Below are positions 31,111 to 42,133 of a stretch of 64,000 nt of DNA, one piece after another. The position numbers and the translations under genes are program-made. The notes beneath the pieces are model-generated. The model was not told the DNA's origin. It ran no database searches and saw nothing but the letters and a program-made list of their open reading frames with translations. This DNA comes from Gnomoniopsis sp. IMI 355080 (Eukaryota; Ascomycota; Sordariomycetes; Diaporthales; Gnomoniaceae): positions 1 to 64,000 of the forward strand of contig JAPEVC010000111.1 in the NCBI GenBank assembly GCA_027946555.1, read 5' to 3'. Every line of letters starts with the position of its first letter. The stretch's first letter is position 1.

Positions 31111-33409
31111 CCTTCGGCGCCTCAGAGAGCTTGTTGTGCCGCTGGAGGTAGGAGTTTAAGTGGTATAAATCTGGAAATGGAACTTTATACCTCTTTTCTT
31201 CTGAAATAGTACTCTAACTAATTTGAGTGACGAGAGAATGAAATTTTCATCAAGATAGAAATTGAGACTGTGCAGCTATAGGTGCGACTTAGGAAAACTC
31301 CTATCCAGACCAGCTACTGTCAAGTGGGCGACAGTTTCATCTGCCTTTAGTGCTTGAAGAACAGTCTAAGTGTTGAGGCAGAGTCATCTCTATGTCTTTA
31401 TTACCTCCTGTATGCTACACCGGGTGTTGGACTGTTGTAATAAGAGAAGCTTTACTCTAGAGCAAATACTTGGAAGCTGGTGGAACACAACTGACTTGGG
31501 CAGAGGTCATACTAACACAACTACAACAGACAGATTGCTAAGCTACCTGAGTAAACAAGTTGATTGTTCATCAAGTGTGGAAACTTGTTCTAGGATTCTT
31601 TCTGTCTTTCTTTGTAAGAGAGTAAAATACAATAATCAACCAACACTTACGCTTTAGGTGGAATTAAGGCAATGTTGAAAAAACACAGGCCCCTGAATTC
31701 AAAGAACACCGCCCCCTGAGTAGAGGCCTAGGCTCCCTACATGTATAATGAGATAGTGAACTAGGGATTACTACCGCCAGGAAAACAGGACCACAGTCAA
31801 ATATAATTGTCAGGTCATCCAAACAAATGTTCTGTGACCTATACGCTGGCCGCTTCTTAGCATCTTCTGTGATCCTTGCAAGAGCTTGCTGTAGACCGAC
31901 CAACCACAGAATCGATCAGCGGCTACTTGGCCCTTGAACGACGCTGTACGGTCTGCAAATAAGGCACAGGCGCTTGTTAGGTGTAGCCACAACGGAGTGT
32001 TGAACTTGAATGTATAGTACGGCGTCTTGCAACCGAGCCTCCTCCACTGTAGAAGGTAAGACTGTGGCGCTATGTACCTAGGTAGGTACAGTCAGATACG
32101 CCGCAAACCTTGAGAACCCTTCCAGGTTTCCATTATACTGCTTGGGACCGTGGTGTTGGGTTGCCAAACCTACTTCAGCCTGTCAGCTGTCACAACCAAC
32201 GAGCCATAGGTTTCATGACGTGCTCCAAAGTCGCGATCTCTCATTCATGTGAAACGGGGTGGTTTGGACTCATTTTTTTGTAAGTTTTCCAGACGGTCGA
32301 GGAAACCGTAGCAGCTCGGTTTTTGTTTTCCTTACCAGCCATATGAGAAAGGCTACTTTCTATGAAGATCCACGAGCCCAAAATTCATGTTTCCATGGTT
32401 CGAGGTGTCTGAGAGAGGCTTGACAAGACCCGAGCCCTAGGGCATGTAAAGTCCCACAAGAGTAGAGGGCTTGTTTACGCGTAGATAGGCGTGTTCTAAA
32501 GCGACACTTCAGCTATAACTTCACAAAGGCAATCAATACCACACACTATCTATGCGAGGGACGGAGTTAGCTGTATATCGCTTGACCAAATGAGTCTTCC
32601 TCAATAGTACATACGTTACAGTCAATCCTTCAACTTCTGGGCAGTGAGATCAGCTAAGCAGCTGATAATTACTACCAATAAGTCTCACAAGGCCGTGTAT
32701 TCAGTCCCTCGATGATTTTGCAGTCCTTGAAGGCCACGAAAGTCATTCCACGGTGGCTTTGATATTATATTGACTAGCCGTAGCATTGTAAGAAGTACGC
32801 TGGTACCTAGTCTCGTATACTGGAAGTACATGTAATTTCCCGTAAAGGGTTCATGTAACAAATGTGGCAGTCAAGAAAGTTAAACTAAGTATACTTGGTG
32901 GGCCTTCTGCTATTTACAACTCCTGAGGTCCTTTAAAAAGTCCTGGGCACAACCAAGTATTTATTGCGTGCTTCTGGACTTTCGTAAAGGATCGATTTAC
33001 ATATATCAATAAATGGCGTGTCCGACTTTGCTCCTGCGCAGCTACATGTGAGACTCGATCGGGACCAGCATACATCAGCACGATTCGGTGTTCGCAGGTC
33101 GGAACGCGTCGGCCCTCGCAGTTTGCACAGTCGGAGATGGCGAAATTTGTCGTTGAAGGCCCGGGGAAAGCCATCACTCTTTGAGTCGCTTGCGTTGTCC
33201 CCTAAAGCCTTTATTGTATAGCGCTTGTTAGAAGTGGACGGATCAGACCTTGGCTTTCACCGAACTACAACCCTCCATGGTCATAGGTCAGGCGCCGTGC
33301 TGAATCGAATCATCCTCTCTGCTCACCTACAACAGCACCCTACATTCATCAACAGCCTTCCGACCTAGCGAATTCATACCCAGTCACTACGACGGCGGAG
33401 TCATTCCTG
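31111..33409. other. Gene-free decayed stretch
   Basis: No intact gene. A possible solo LTR lies at 31371-31645 and a TACCTAGGTA palindrome at 32075-32084. Short open frames on both strands show no motif. Confidence 0.5.
31371..31645. mobile_element. Possible solo LTR of a copia-type retrotransposon
   Basis: The 275-bp segment begins TGTTGAGG and ends CAACCAACA, so its ends are TGTTG/CAACA inverted repeats as in many Ty1/copia LTRs. Flanking pentamers are CTAAG and CTTAC, which are not a perfect target duplication. No primer-binding site, gag or pol follows, so at most it is a solo LTR. Confidence 0.35.
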
Positions 33410-33930
33410 ATGATGCTTCTGCTGCAGAAACATAGAAGTCTCAACTGGATCCATGCTGGAATCGTTGGTTCCTTCGCCCTCGTAGCAGTCCGCGTGGTGG
33501 GACTGGTGCGCTACCGCCTCTTTTGGCACCCACTTGCCAAGTACCCAGGCCCCAAGCTGCCCGCGGCCACGCAGTGGTACGAGACGTACTTCAACATCGT
33601 CAAAGGCAATAAGTCCCCGTTCAAGATAAAGCGTATGCACAGAAGGCACGGGCCCATCGTCCGCATCATCCCCCGACGAGCTCAATATCGACGACCCGAC
33701 CTTCTGCGAAGTCTTGTACAGCCCTGGCGAGAAATTTCATGGGAGGTTAGCTTTCCGCCATGTTTGTTCCGTGTCTCCCAGTCTCGTTGGTGGCCCATAC
33801 GCCTTTGCTTCACCATGATATATTATTGCTCACCCACTTTGACTGCAGATTATCTCACTAGGGCGGCTATGACCAAATGTGCAACTTTGATACGCCGACA
33901 TGAAATACATCTGCATAAAAGCACGTCGTT
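33410..33930 (+). pseudogene. Cytochrome P450 N-terminal relic
   Basis: From ATG 33410 the frame gives a membrane anchor and the P450 hinge LFWHPLAKYPGPKLPA, then HRRHGPIVRI. A run of five C at about 33669-33673 breaks the frame. Removing one C in thought restores agreement with the usual PDELNIDDPTFCEVLYSPGEK stretch, which ends at a GTTAGC donor-like site. After a GACTGCAG acceptor-like site, weak similarity to the segment before HxxHRxxR can be seen, with stops in frame. The oxygen-binding helix, ExxR and heme loop are missing. The open frame of 231 codons running to 34105 is therefore not a functional P450. Confidence 0.7.
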
Positions 33931-34306
33931 CGAGCGGGATGTGAAGATCTTGTACGCTCGAAGCAAGAATCCAATGGTGTTTTCGTGGTGTCAGACAAGT
34001 GATCTTCGGGAGGTTTTCAGACCATGGATGGCGGAACCTTTCAGTGCAGCAGCTAGCATCCGCTTCATTTCGCTATTCTCGAAGACCTGCGATGAAAATG
34101 GGTAGCCTAAATTCACTTCTGGTGTGACAACATCAGGCAACTAGTCAATGGCACAGGGCACAGCATAGTCGAGAATGTAGTGGTGTCTATTAGATTAAAA
34201 GGCAGGGTTCGCTAAAGAGATTTAGAGAAAAAGCAAAATCAAAAAGAAGGGCATTACTAGATTCACGTCTTTGTTTGCGGGCCGCTTATTATGTAGGTCT
34301 GCAAAT

Positions 34307-34376
34307 AGGGACCCGTTATGCATGCATACCTGGTGCAGCCTCCGTCCACCAATGCATGCACAAAACGCGGGTCCCT
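34307..34376. repeat. Two-step inverted repeat
   Basis: AGGGACCCG (34307-34315) pairs with CGGGTCCCT (34368-34376), and inside it ATGCATGCAT (34318-34327) pairs with ATGCATGCA (34352-34360). It could be a miniature transposon remnant or a hairpin. Confidence 0.55.
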
Positions 34377-34441
34377 AGGTCCTATATAGTAGTAGAACAC
34401 AGTAGTATTTCTAACGTTCAAACGCAGGATTGATACCTACC

Positions 34442-34488
34442 AAGTGACGGCGCCGTCGTCGCGGATACTCTCGCCGACGGTACTAGTC
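34442..34488 (-). repeat. Dispersed coding-like repeat, copy 2
   Basis: Diverged copy of 29768-29814 in the same orientation. On the minus strand it can be read as TSTVGESIRDDGAVTW and then a stop. Differences from copy 1 are mostly transitions. Confidence 0.45.
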
Positions 34489-34744
34489 CGTGGTTGTCCG
34501 ACTTACCTACTAGCCTCATGAATGTCCTTCACCAGTGATCAAGTTTTTTTTTTTTTACAGCACTGGTGGATTGATACCATTCTTGATTAAGCTCGTGTAT
34601 TGTATGCAAAAGAAGTTGTGCCCAGGCCGCGGGCCAACTTTACGAAAGCAACTGAAGGCCTCACCCTCCCTCCGCCATCCCCATAAGCATGGTCACAGTG
34701 TTCTAGCTAGCGTGTCGCTATTCCCTCCCATATCGGAAGAAGTT

Positions 34745-35894
34745 TTAAGCTTTTTGTTTCTCCAATTCCAGGTACCGCGGAACGACTTCGAGGAGTGACC
34801 TTGCTATGGCGCCCTTCTCAGCTTTCCACCCTAATTTCTCCATTCTGGAACCCCGAATCCTCATGTTGATGCCGTACATGACTGAAATGTGCATCGCCCA
34901 AGAGTCTGCCGGTGGCGGTGGCGCAAGAGGGTCGTATTCTCCGTCAGGACCAGCAAGGCTAATCCGCGCAGCTTCGGTGACATTCACCGATCTAATTTCG
35001 CCGGACTTGACAACCCCATACTCCACAAGAACAGGCGTAAGAGCTTTCATAAAGTCGGAGAACACAATGTTCTCTTCCACACCGAAATAGTAGGCCTCGG
35101 GACCCCAAATTTGCAGCTCTTCGGCCCTCTTGATCGGTGTTCCCGCAAGGGTAGCAATGGCGTCGTCAAGCAGAATCATGAACATGTTTGCCAAATCGTT
35201 CACGTGGATCCAAGCCGACGAATTTTCGCCCTGCGCGATTTGGAACCCCGACCCAAAAGCTCTGGCGGTAGTCAAGATAGCGGGCGTAGTGATGGGCGTG
35301 GGATGCTCCAACGAAGGGCTCAAACCGCCCACAAAACCGGGCGACACGATGGCCACATTGACGTCCGAAGCCCCCGCACGGACAATCTTGTCCGTGACGG
35401 CGTGCGTGTGCTTCTCTTTCAGGGAGCTTAGGTCGCCTATATCAGCAATGTCATCCCACAAACGCGCATCCTTGAGGCCCTCGGGCTCATCCCAGATGAG
35501 AGATGCGCCCGATGTATGCACGTAGTAGCCCTTTTGAGGGTGACCCTTGAGGCCGGTGAGAATGGCTTTGATGCCGGCGTCGTGGGAAATGTCCGGGGCG
35601 GTGTTGATCACGATGTCGGCATCACGGGCTGCCGCTTCGATTTTCTCGTACTCCCCCATGTGGCCGATGATAGTCTCTACACGTGGGTATTTTGCGACAA
35701 GACGCTTGCGCTTGTCTTCGTCGCGGACGAGCACCTTGACTTGCAGGCTGTCTTCAGTATGCTGCTCAAGCAGTTTGTGGAGAACCGCACCACCAACATG
35801 GCCGGTCCCTCCGATGCTGTAAGTTTCAGGTTAATCAACAGACTTCACGTACACGAAGAAGTCTGGTGAGGACGTACCAAAGAATCTTAGGCAT
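34745..35894 (-). CDS. NAD(P)-binding NmrA/epimerase-like protein
   Basis: Two exons (35894-35878 and 35816-34745) join to 362 residues. Exon 1 encodes only MPKILC; the 61-bp intron removes a frame break and yields the Rossmann motif IGGTGHVGG at 7-15. VLVRDEDKRKRL follows as the second beta strand, typical of NADP binding, then DADIVINTAP. Later parts (AIVSPGFVGG, SAWIHVNDLANMF) match the extended-SDR/NmrA style of fungal NAD(P)-binding proteins related to nucleoside-diphosphate-sugar epimerases. The canonical YxxxK is not evident, so the protein may be a regulator or a reductase of unusual type. Length is as expected and no disruption is seen. It sits just right of the PKS/P450 relics and may be a survivor of that cluster, which is conjecture. 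Confidence 0.85.
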
Positions 35895-37714
35895 TTCCTC
35901 GTCAATATACTGTGCTACTTGTGAAGTATTGGCATAATGATGCTGGAACAAAATTCCTCAAATCGGCAGTTGGGCATGGCGAGTTTTCTGCCCGCAAGGT
36001 TGCTGTGGGTCCATGCTAGCCCGGAATAGGGGCAGCATCTTGGCCTCTCACTACTATGTCACATAGTGTTTACAAATATAAAGTGGTGCCATATAAAACA
36101 CAGGAGCACGCTCCAAGCAGGCATTTCGTTTCGAGTAGCCGATTTCGTTCAATGTCAGCTAACAGATGTATGAGACGGTCCATATTAAGACCGGGAGGGA
36201 GACACTGTAAATATAGGAATTAAACAATTTCAGACGCACCATGCAGGCGTATTCCTTTGCCGTGATTATATGACGCATCTCTTTTCATGAGATAACGAGC
36301 CACACTGCGCATCTACACCGCCATAGATAGGATCTCTACATCTGTACTAGCTGTCTCCGCTGCTACAAAGCGGCGGGCAGTATGCAATGTATTTACCTCG
36401 GCGCGAGATGTTGGCTGTCTCCACCAGAACCTGATAGCATGCTCTATGTATCGAGCAGAGCTGCTTCAACCACAAGTCAATATCCGTTCCAAAGCCTCTT
36501 CTGTATATTGAAATAAAGAGCTATTACCTTAGAGCAGTTCTTATTAGAGGCGAGTGCTGCGGGGAAGATAAGCCTCACTTTAAGGCACGCGGTGTTGCGG
36601 CTGTTGCCCACGGCCCCTGTCAGGACTGGACGGAACCTTCCGGGTCCCATGAAGACGTTGGCTCGAGCACAAAGGGACCAAAATTCGCATTTTTACGTCG
36701 CAATGACAGCTTGAGTGTTCGACTTGCCTTGGAGGGCAGATGTCTATGGTTGATGAGATTGAAGGAGTGTCAGTGTTTTGTTGCTATGTTCTAGTAGGTG
36801 AATTCAGTCAACGTGCTACCATGGGCAAGTCCGTGTGGACATATTGATCCTGACTGAGGGTTTCGGTAGCTCATAGAGGGGTAGTGAGGGCATGCTGCCA
36901 ACACATGAACCATAAAAATGGACGTGAACCATAAAAATGGATGATAAGCTCTGCGAACCAGACCATGGTTTTTTTCGTGGCTGCTGATCTTTCTCGTTGA
37001 CCTGAGAGATTCTGCATTCCAATTATTGAGACCCCATGAAAATATTTGCGTATATCAAGTATGTACCACTAAAGATCTCTATCAACAGAGAGGGGATGGC
37101 TTTCATCGATCGGAGAAGGGAAACGGATTCCAATGCACACCTACGTCCAGTCCATTGACGCCGTCGGATTGCAGCTAGTGTAAGCCACCTACCTAACCGG
37201 CTGTATCTTGTTTGCAAACCGCAGCAGGTCAGGTCCGCTTTCAGATTACCTGTGGAATGGTGGAGGGGGGCCAGGGAGACCGCGAAATATACAGATTTTA
37301 TAGTTATGTTGAGGTGGGATGCTATGGAATATGAAAGCCCGTTTTCATGTCTGTATTTCCGGTTGACATGAAGTTCTCGTCGTTGAAACTGTGATTTGAA
37401 GGTGACCAAGGGATACATGGGGTAATGAAATCTGATCAGCGGGAACAGCCACGTACGCATGCGTGTCACGAGGGCCAACGAACGTCTTGGCGTTCTTTTG
37501 GAGGCGCTCTTTGAATTATGTAGGTAGCCTATGACCATGATATATTGTCGATGTGGACTTGCAGAGTCGTAGACCCAAGTGGTAGCTGAAGAACCTCGGC
37601 ACGAATTTGAGTTACCACAAGATTTATTCACCTACCTACCTTATGTATTGTGAGACCGGTCTTTCGTTGCAGCGGTGACTGCCAGGGAAGCCTATTGATC
37701 TGTAAGGTCAGCAT
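35895..37714. other. Intergenic region
   Basis: 1.8 kb with no supportable gene. It includes a 19-bp tandem duplication near 36906-36943. A 202-codon open frame on the minus strand (37023-37631) has no motif and unlikely composition and is not called. Confidence 0.5.
36906..36943. repeat. Tandem duplication of 19 bp
   Basis: TGAACCATAAAAATGGACG is followed directly by the same unit with one change. Confidence 0.85.
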
Positions 37715-38356
37715 CTACCTCAGTTCTAGTATCATATTCATTTCAAGGAAGACGTCGTCAATTTCCGGTCCGTTTGATGCCCTCGCGCTGCCACCCCTGA
37801 TGTCAGCAATTGAGAGTGAAGCGCTGACTAACTTCTTGTTCAATACTTCAGCCACACGCTCAGCGGCACGAATGAAGATGTTTCCTTGCCATATAATCGA
37901 ATCAGATCGGATAGTCACCCGGCCCGTCCCCAGCGGTCTACCCTTGCTTACCTGACTACGAATTTCTTTGTGGATCAACCTTCGAACGTCCGCGTTGACT
38001 ATATCACTTATGCCAATCCAGCGGAGAGTGTTCGTATTGTTCTGGGCTGCATCGGTCCAGCAGTCTACGAGCAGCTCCCAGAGGCGCATTTCAGTATATC
38101 TACGATACAATTTGTCTGAGATGTGTCGGCCATTGGTAAGCTTTGCGTCGAAGAGCATGAAGAGACATTTGGAAACACATACTGCATAGGTAAATCGTAA
38201 ATCGGGGCTGGTAGGATCTGTGATATTACAGAAGGTCCATTCTCTGGCGGTAGTGTCGCCGATGTAAGGATGAATGAAATCAAGGCGTAGGTCCATGAAC
38301 GACGCACTGGTGTGCCGGACCAGGTTGAAGTCTGCAATTGTTCGTTGTTGAGCCAT
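37715..38356 (-). CDS. Hypothetical protein
   Basis: An open frame of 213 residues from an ATG at 38356 (MAQQRTIADFNLVR). It looks like a folded alpha/beta protein, without signal peptide, membrane segment or recognised motif. The ATG directly follows GCGTAAGTC, which looks like a splice donor, and another frame upstream (to about 38490) encodes a plausible peptide with FYDYIIPLPKTLSWEKP. The true gene may therefore have an upstream exon and different start. It could also be a decayed gene. Confidence 0.4.
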   Translation of the reverse strand: MAQQRTIADFNLVRHTSASFMDLRLDFIHPYIGDTTAREWTFCNITDPTSPDLRFTYAVCVSKCLFMLFDAKLTNGRHISDKLYRRYTEMRLWELLVDCWTDAAQNNTNTLRWIGISDIVNADVRRLIHKEIRSQVSKGRPLGTGRVTIRSDSIIWQGNIFIRAAERVAEVLNKKLVSASLSIADIRGGSARASNGPEIDDVFLEMNMILELR

Positions 38357-39629
38357 GACTTACGCAAAGAGGGAAAAGGTCCGCCAATTTTTGTTTCGTT
38401 AGTGAATTTTGGAACCGAGGTTTTTCCCAAGACAAGGTTTTCGGCAGAGGAATGATGTAGTCGTAGAACCTGTGTAATATGAATGGCATGCCCGAAAGTT
38501 GAATACCTTTGAGTACTTACTGCCCATTGCTCTGCCGGTAAGATATCAGCCTTGTGTATACTTACATAGATAGTACCTACTTAAAGTATCCACGTGGGAA
38601 AACTCGTTCCTGTTGTCTTCTACCATTCCAGCTGTTTGTCCCATGTCTAATGGAAACACTGTTTCTTTTGGGACAGAAGCATTGTTGTTCCTTGTTCAAG
38701 AGACATGAAATGAGAAAATGCCCATGAATAGGTTTGTAAGGATCCACCATAATGAGCCTTGACGCTTTGAAGAAAGAGCGAGGAGACAAAACATGTTCTA
38801 CTAACAAAAGCAGTGGACTAAGGATCGCAAGTAACAAAGACGTCGGTTGATGAATTGATCCGTGCCGTCGCTAAGCACTTTCCTTACCTCGGAAAGTTTA
38901 GAGGCGTGATCAGTGAGGAAACAGGGAGAGTCACGAACAGGGGGCAGGCCGTGTGTGGATATTTCGATGCACTGCAGGGAACCTGGAAGAAGCTACTACC
39001 CCTGTGTGACCCCTGTACGACCCCTGCCTAGGCCCACCTTTCAACACATTCGCCCGCCGTCCTAAAGTCCCCAACTCAGACCGGCTGGACGCCAAAACAC
39101 CACGCAAAAGCTTGGGCACTTACTTGCATCAGCTTCGACCTGACCTTGCACAAGCTCCCCCCACAAGGTCTCTATCTGCCTTATTTCGTCATCCACCCCG
39201 ATCTTGACAGCTGCAAACGCGTCTGCTCGTCAAAACGGTTCCCGCATTGTGCGATTTCCCCGGTCTCGCGTCTCCTCTTCCTGGCGTTTGGCGGTTTTCC
39301 CCCCCCCTCCATCCTCCACGCGCGTTGCGAACTGAAAGGACAAGCTCGAGCCATTCCTTTTCTCCGACACATAGTTACCCTCATTCGCCTTCTTTTTTCA
39401 GCAATACTATTCGAAGTCGCGGACTTAATGTGAATATATTGAGACTCACCCAAAAGTTACCTCTCTTGCGACCACAGTTGTCATTGACGGGCTGCTCAAC
39501 CTTCCCAGAGCACGACTACCAAGCCAGCCATCGCGACATCTCCTGTGTTGACCCAATCCGGAAGCTGAAGCTGCTATTGTTTGACTTCGTCTCCCAGAAA
39601 CACGGGCCTTGCGGTCTACCCCGTCCATC
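38357..39629. other. Intergenic region, MKT1 promoter at right
   Basis: Contains a possible upstream exon of the preceding hypothetical gene (38380-38490) and, before 39630, a C/T-rich stretch typical of fungal housekeeping promoters. No separate gene seen. Confidence 0.5.
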
Positions 39630-42133
39630 ATGGCGGGTCTCACCAAGAATGAAGACGTCTTCATCTCCCAGTCTCTTGTGTTAGTGGTCTCGTGCTCCTC
39701 CTTTCATCCTGCCGCTGACTGACATTGAGCGATGCAATTCCAGCACCACCGACCTCTCGCAGCTGAAGGAGAACACTACCGCTGTCGATGCCAACTACTT
39801 CCTTGCACGTTTCCTCGAAACCGAACCTCTTCTTACTGCTTTGGGTGGCCCTGTCGCTGTCGACAAGAACATCAACGAGGAGCTGGACAGATGGCAGGCC
39901 AATGATACAACACCACTCTTCGTCTTTGATGGCTGCCCTGTCAAGGGTGAGGACGACGTCTCTATCAGCGTTGGTCGCGAAGCAAACGCCGGTACGAACG
40001 ATGCATGGGCTCGGTACGCCCGAGGCGAAGCAATCGAGGCTGTCCGAACCTTTGGTCAGAACCAGAGTATGTAATCCCAGGCCCCCCCCCCCCAGGAGGA
40101 TCTCAAGGCGTAGCATCTAATATCGTGCATAGGGGCCTACCGCCTGCAGTCGCTTCACCCGTTACTACAGGCCATACTTCGGAAGCGCGGTCTGCATTTC
40201 ATGGTTGCTCCTTTCAAGGCTGTTGCTCAGGTATGCGTCATATTTGTATCGCAGGCCGTAGCTCTGTTCTTGCTGACGCTTTCTAGATCGCATATCTCTC
40301 CAAAGCAGAACTGGTCGGCACCATCATGGGTCCCAGAGAGCTTCTCCTCTACCCCATCACCGATCCGCTGATCCAGGAGATCAATTGGGACGCCAAACAG
40401 CTTCAGTGTGTCTCTAGAGGTGCATTGATGGCTTCGTTGGGCGTCGACGAGTCTCTTTTTGTCGATGCACTTCTCCTGACGGGAACCTCCTTCCTGCCTC
40501 CATTCCCTGCTAAAATCCAACCTCAGCAGGGCGCCAACAGCGTTCGCGACGTAGTAAATATGCTGCGCACGAATGGCAAGCACGTGAAGCAGCTATGCAG
40601 TGGCTTCGACGACGTTCTCAGAGACCAACCCGACTGGTTCGACAGGTACTGCAGGGCAAGGATGATCGTCAAACACTTCATATACATCGACGAATCCGGC
40701 TCCTTGGAGATCAGTAATTTTGACTCACTGACGGCGGGCTCTCACGAGTACGTGGGCATCAGACTTCCCGAGGAGCTCTTGCATTACCTCAACACAGGTC
40801 TGATCAGACCTGATCTGCTCAGCTGGCTCATACACAGCAAGATGACGGTCTTGCCAACGTTGGATGGAATCGCATCAGACGAGTATAAAGATCTGATTCT
40901 TAAGAAGCTTGTGCCTTGGCGAGAGCTGGCCCTGGGCCTGGTTGTTCCGAGATTGGCACGTGGTATGCATCACTATGATATTGAAGTGGCAACTTGGTTC
41001 GATCAGAAGACGGCGATTGTCAAAAGCAGCTTTCAAACACCTAGCCCGAAAGTTGCGACGTGGGATATGGAGGAGAAGGTGGTGTCTCAAAACTTCCCTT
41101 CTTGGGGTCCTATCACATCACACTTCGACACAGCTACTACGAAAGACCAGGCGGGCTCACTGGCATTCGAGGTTCTGGCGTTGCAGAAGCCTGACTTTGT
41201 CAAGGCCACCATTGGCAATTCGGCCAACAAGCCGAAAGCCGATTCGTCACACCACCTCGTATCCTCCATCATTTGGCGTTTCTTGCACCTGAGGGACTAC
41301 GTCAGTGACTCCCACGAGCTGACCTCGTGGGGCAAGGCCTTGGCTACGGCCATGACTGACATTGAGCGGACCGTGAAGAAGAATCCAAAAGTTCCGGGAC
41401 TATATGAGGCGCTTCTGCTTGCCTTTGAGCTCATTAGACTCGACCAGCTCAATGCCAAGCCTCGTAAGGATGAGGTGGCTAGCGGTGAGACTGAGCCAAA
41501 TGTCCTATTGGTGAGCCGCTGCGCTGTTCTTCTCAAGCTTAGGCATGAATCTATCGGATATACGGGTCCGTTGAGGAAGGACACGCTTGCATATCTATCG
41601 CAAGTGTCTGTTGTGAGAGAAGCCAATCGGGATCTCGTGGACGCCATCGTCGCCCACATGTTCCTGAACAACAAGACCAAGAGGGATCGAGAGGTGGATG
41701 ACTATGTGAACATCAGCAACAGGTAAGTCATGGAGTGTACCGCGAAGAACAGGCTTTCATACATCAAATCGTGGGAGACTGTCCGAAGCAATCTGGATGC
41801 GAGACTTTCATCTCGCATTACACGGCGAAGTTGTGGATTTCAGAAGGCTAATATTCTGTGCGCAGCCTTCCATTCCTCAACAGGCACCACAATGCTGCCA
41901 TGGGTGTCGCAATCAAGACTTACTTGGATCAAAAGTCCAATGAGGACAACGAGCAGAGGGATATTGATAGCGTCTCGACGCAGTTCTTCCCGAAGGCGAC
42001 CCATTTTAAGGAAGATGTCGAGATTTTCTGCGAGTTCTTCAATGCACTTGTGAAGGGACTCAAGACCCTGGGCGATGAGGTCAACAAGGACGTTTGGGTC
42101 AAGGCCAATGAGTACCTCCAGGCTCTGGCATGA
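39630..42133 (+). CDS. MKT1: MKT1 homologue, XPG-fold post-transcriptional regulator
   Basis: Five exons (39630-39679, 39744-40066, 40133-40230, 40287-41722 and 41866-42133) join to 724 residues. The N-terminal third has the XPG/FEN-like nuclease fold: FISQSLVTTDLSQLKE, TTPLFVFDGCPVKG, GLHFMVAPFKAVAQIAYL. The usual acidic active-site cluster is poorly kept, as in Mkt1, which is thought not to be a nuclease. The MKT1 N- and C-terminal domains follow; the last exon holds NRHHNAAMG and the C-terminal helices. In yeast Mkt1 binds Pbp1 at polysomes and P-bodies and controls HO and mitochondrial mRNAs. Introns 1-3 are 56-66 bp and intron 4 is 143 bp. Intron 2 contains a run of 13 C. It is surrounded by other conserved housekeeping genes. 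Confidence 0.88.

Larger units (their letters stand above)
33931..34744. other. Gene-free decayed stretch with repeats
   Basis: Contains a hairpin-forming inverted repeat (34307-34376) and the second copy of the 47-bp repeat (34442-34488). A T-run of 13 lies near 34545. No gene. Confidence 0.5.

Noticed and set aside
33410..34105. Intact 231-residue gene
   Set aside because: Only the first ~85 codons match a P450; the rest is out of frame or unrelated, and the heme domain is missing.
37023..37631. Minus-strand 202-codon gene
   Set aside because: Long but without motifs; composition rich in Arg, Ser and Tyr looks like chance translation of non-coding DNA.
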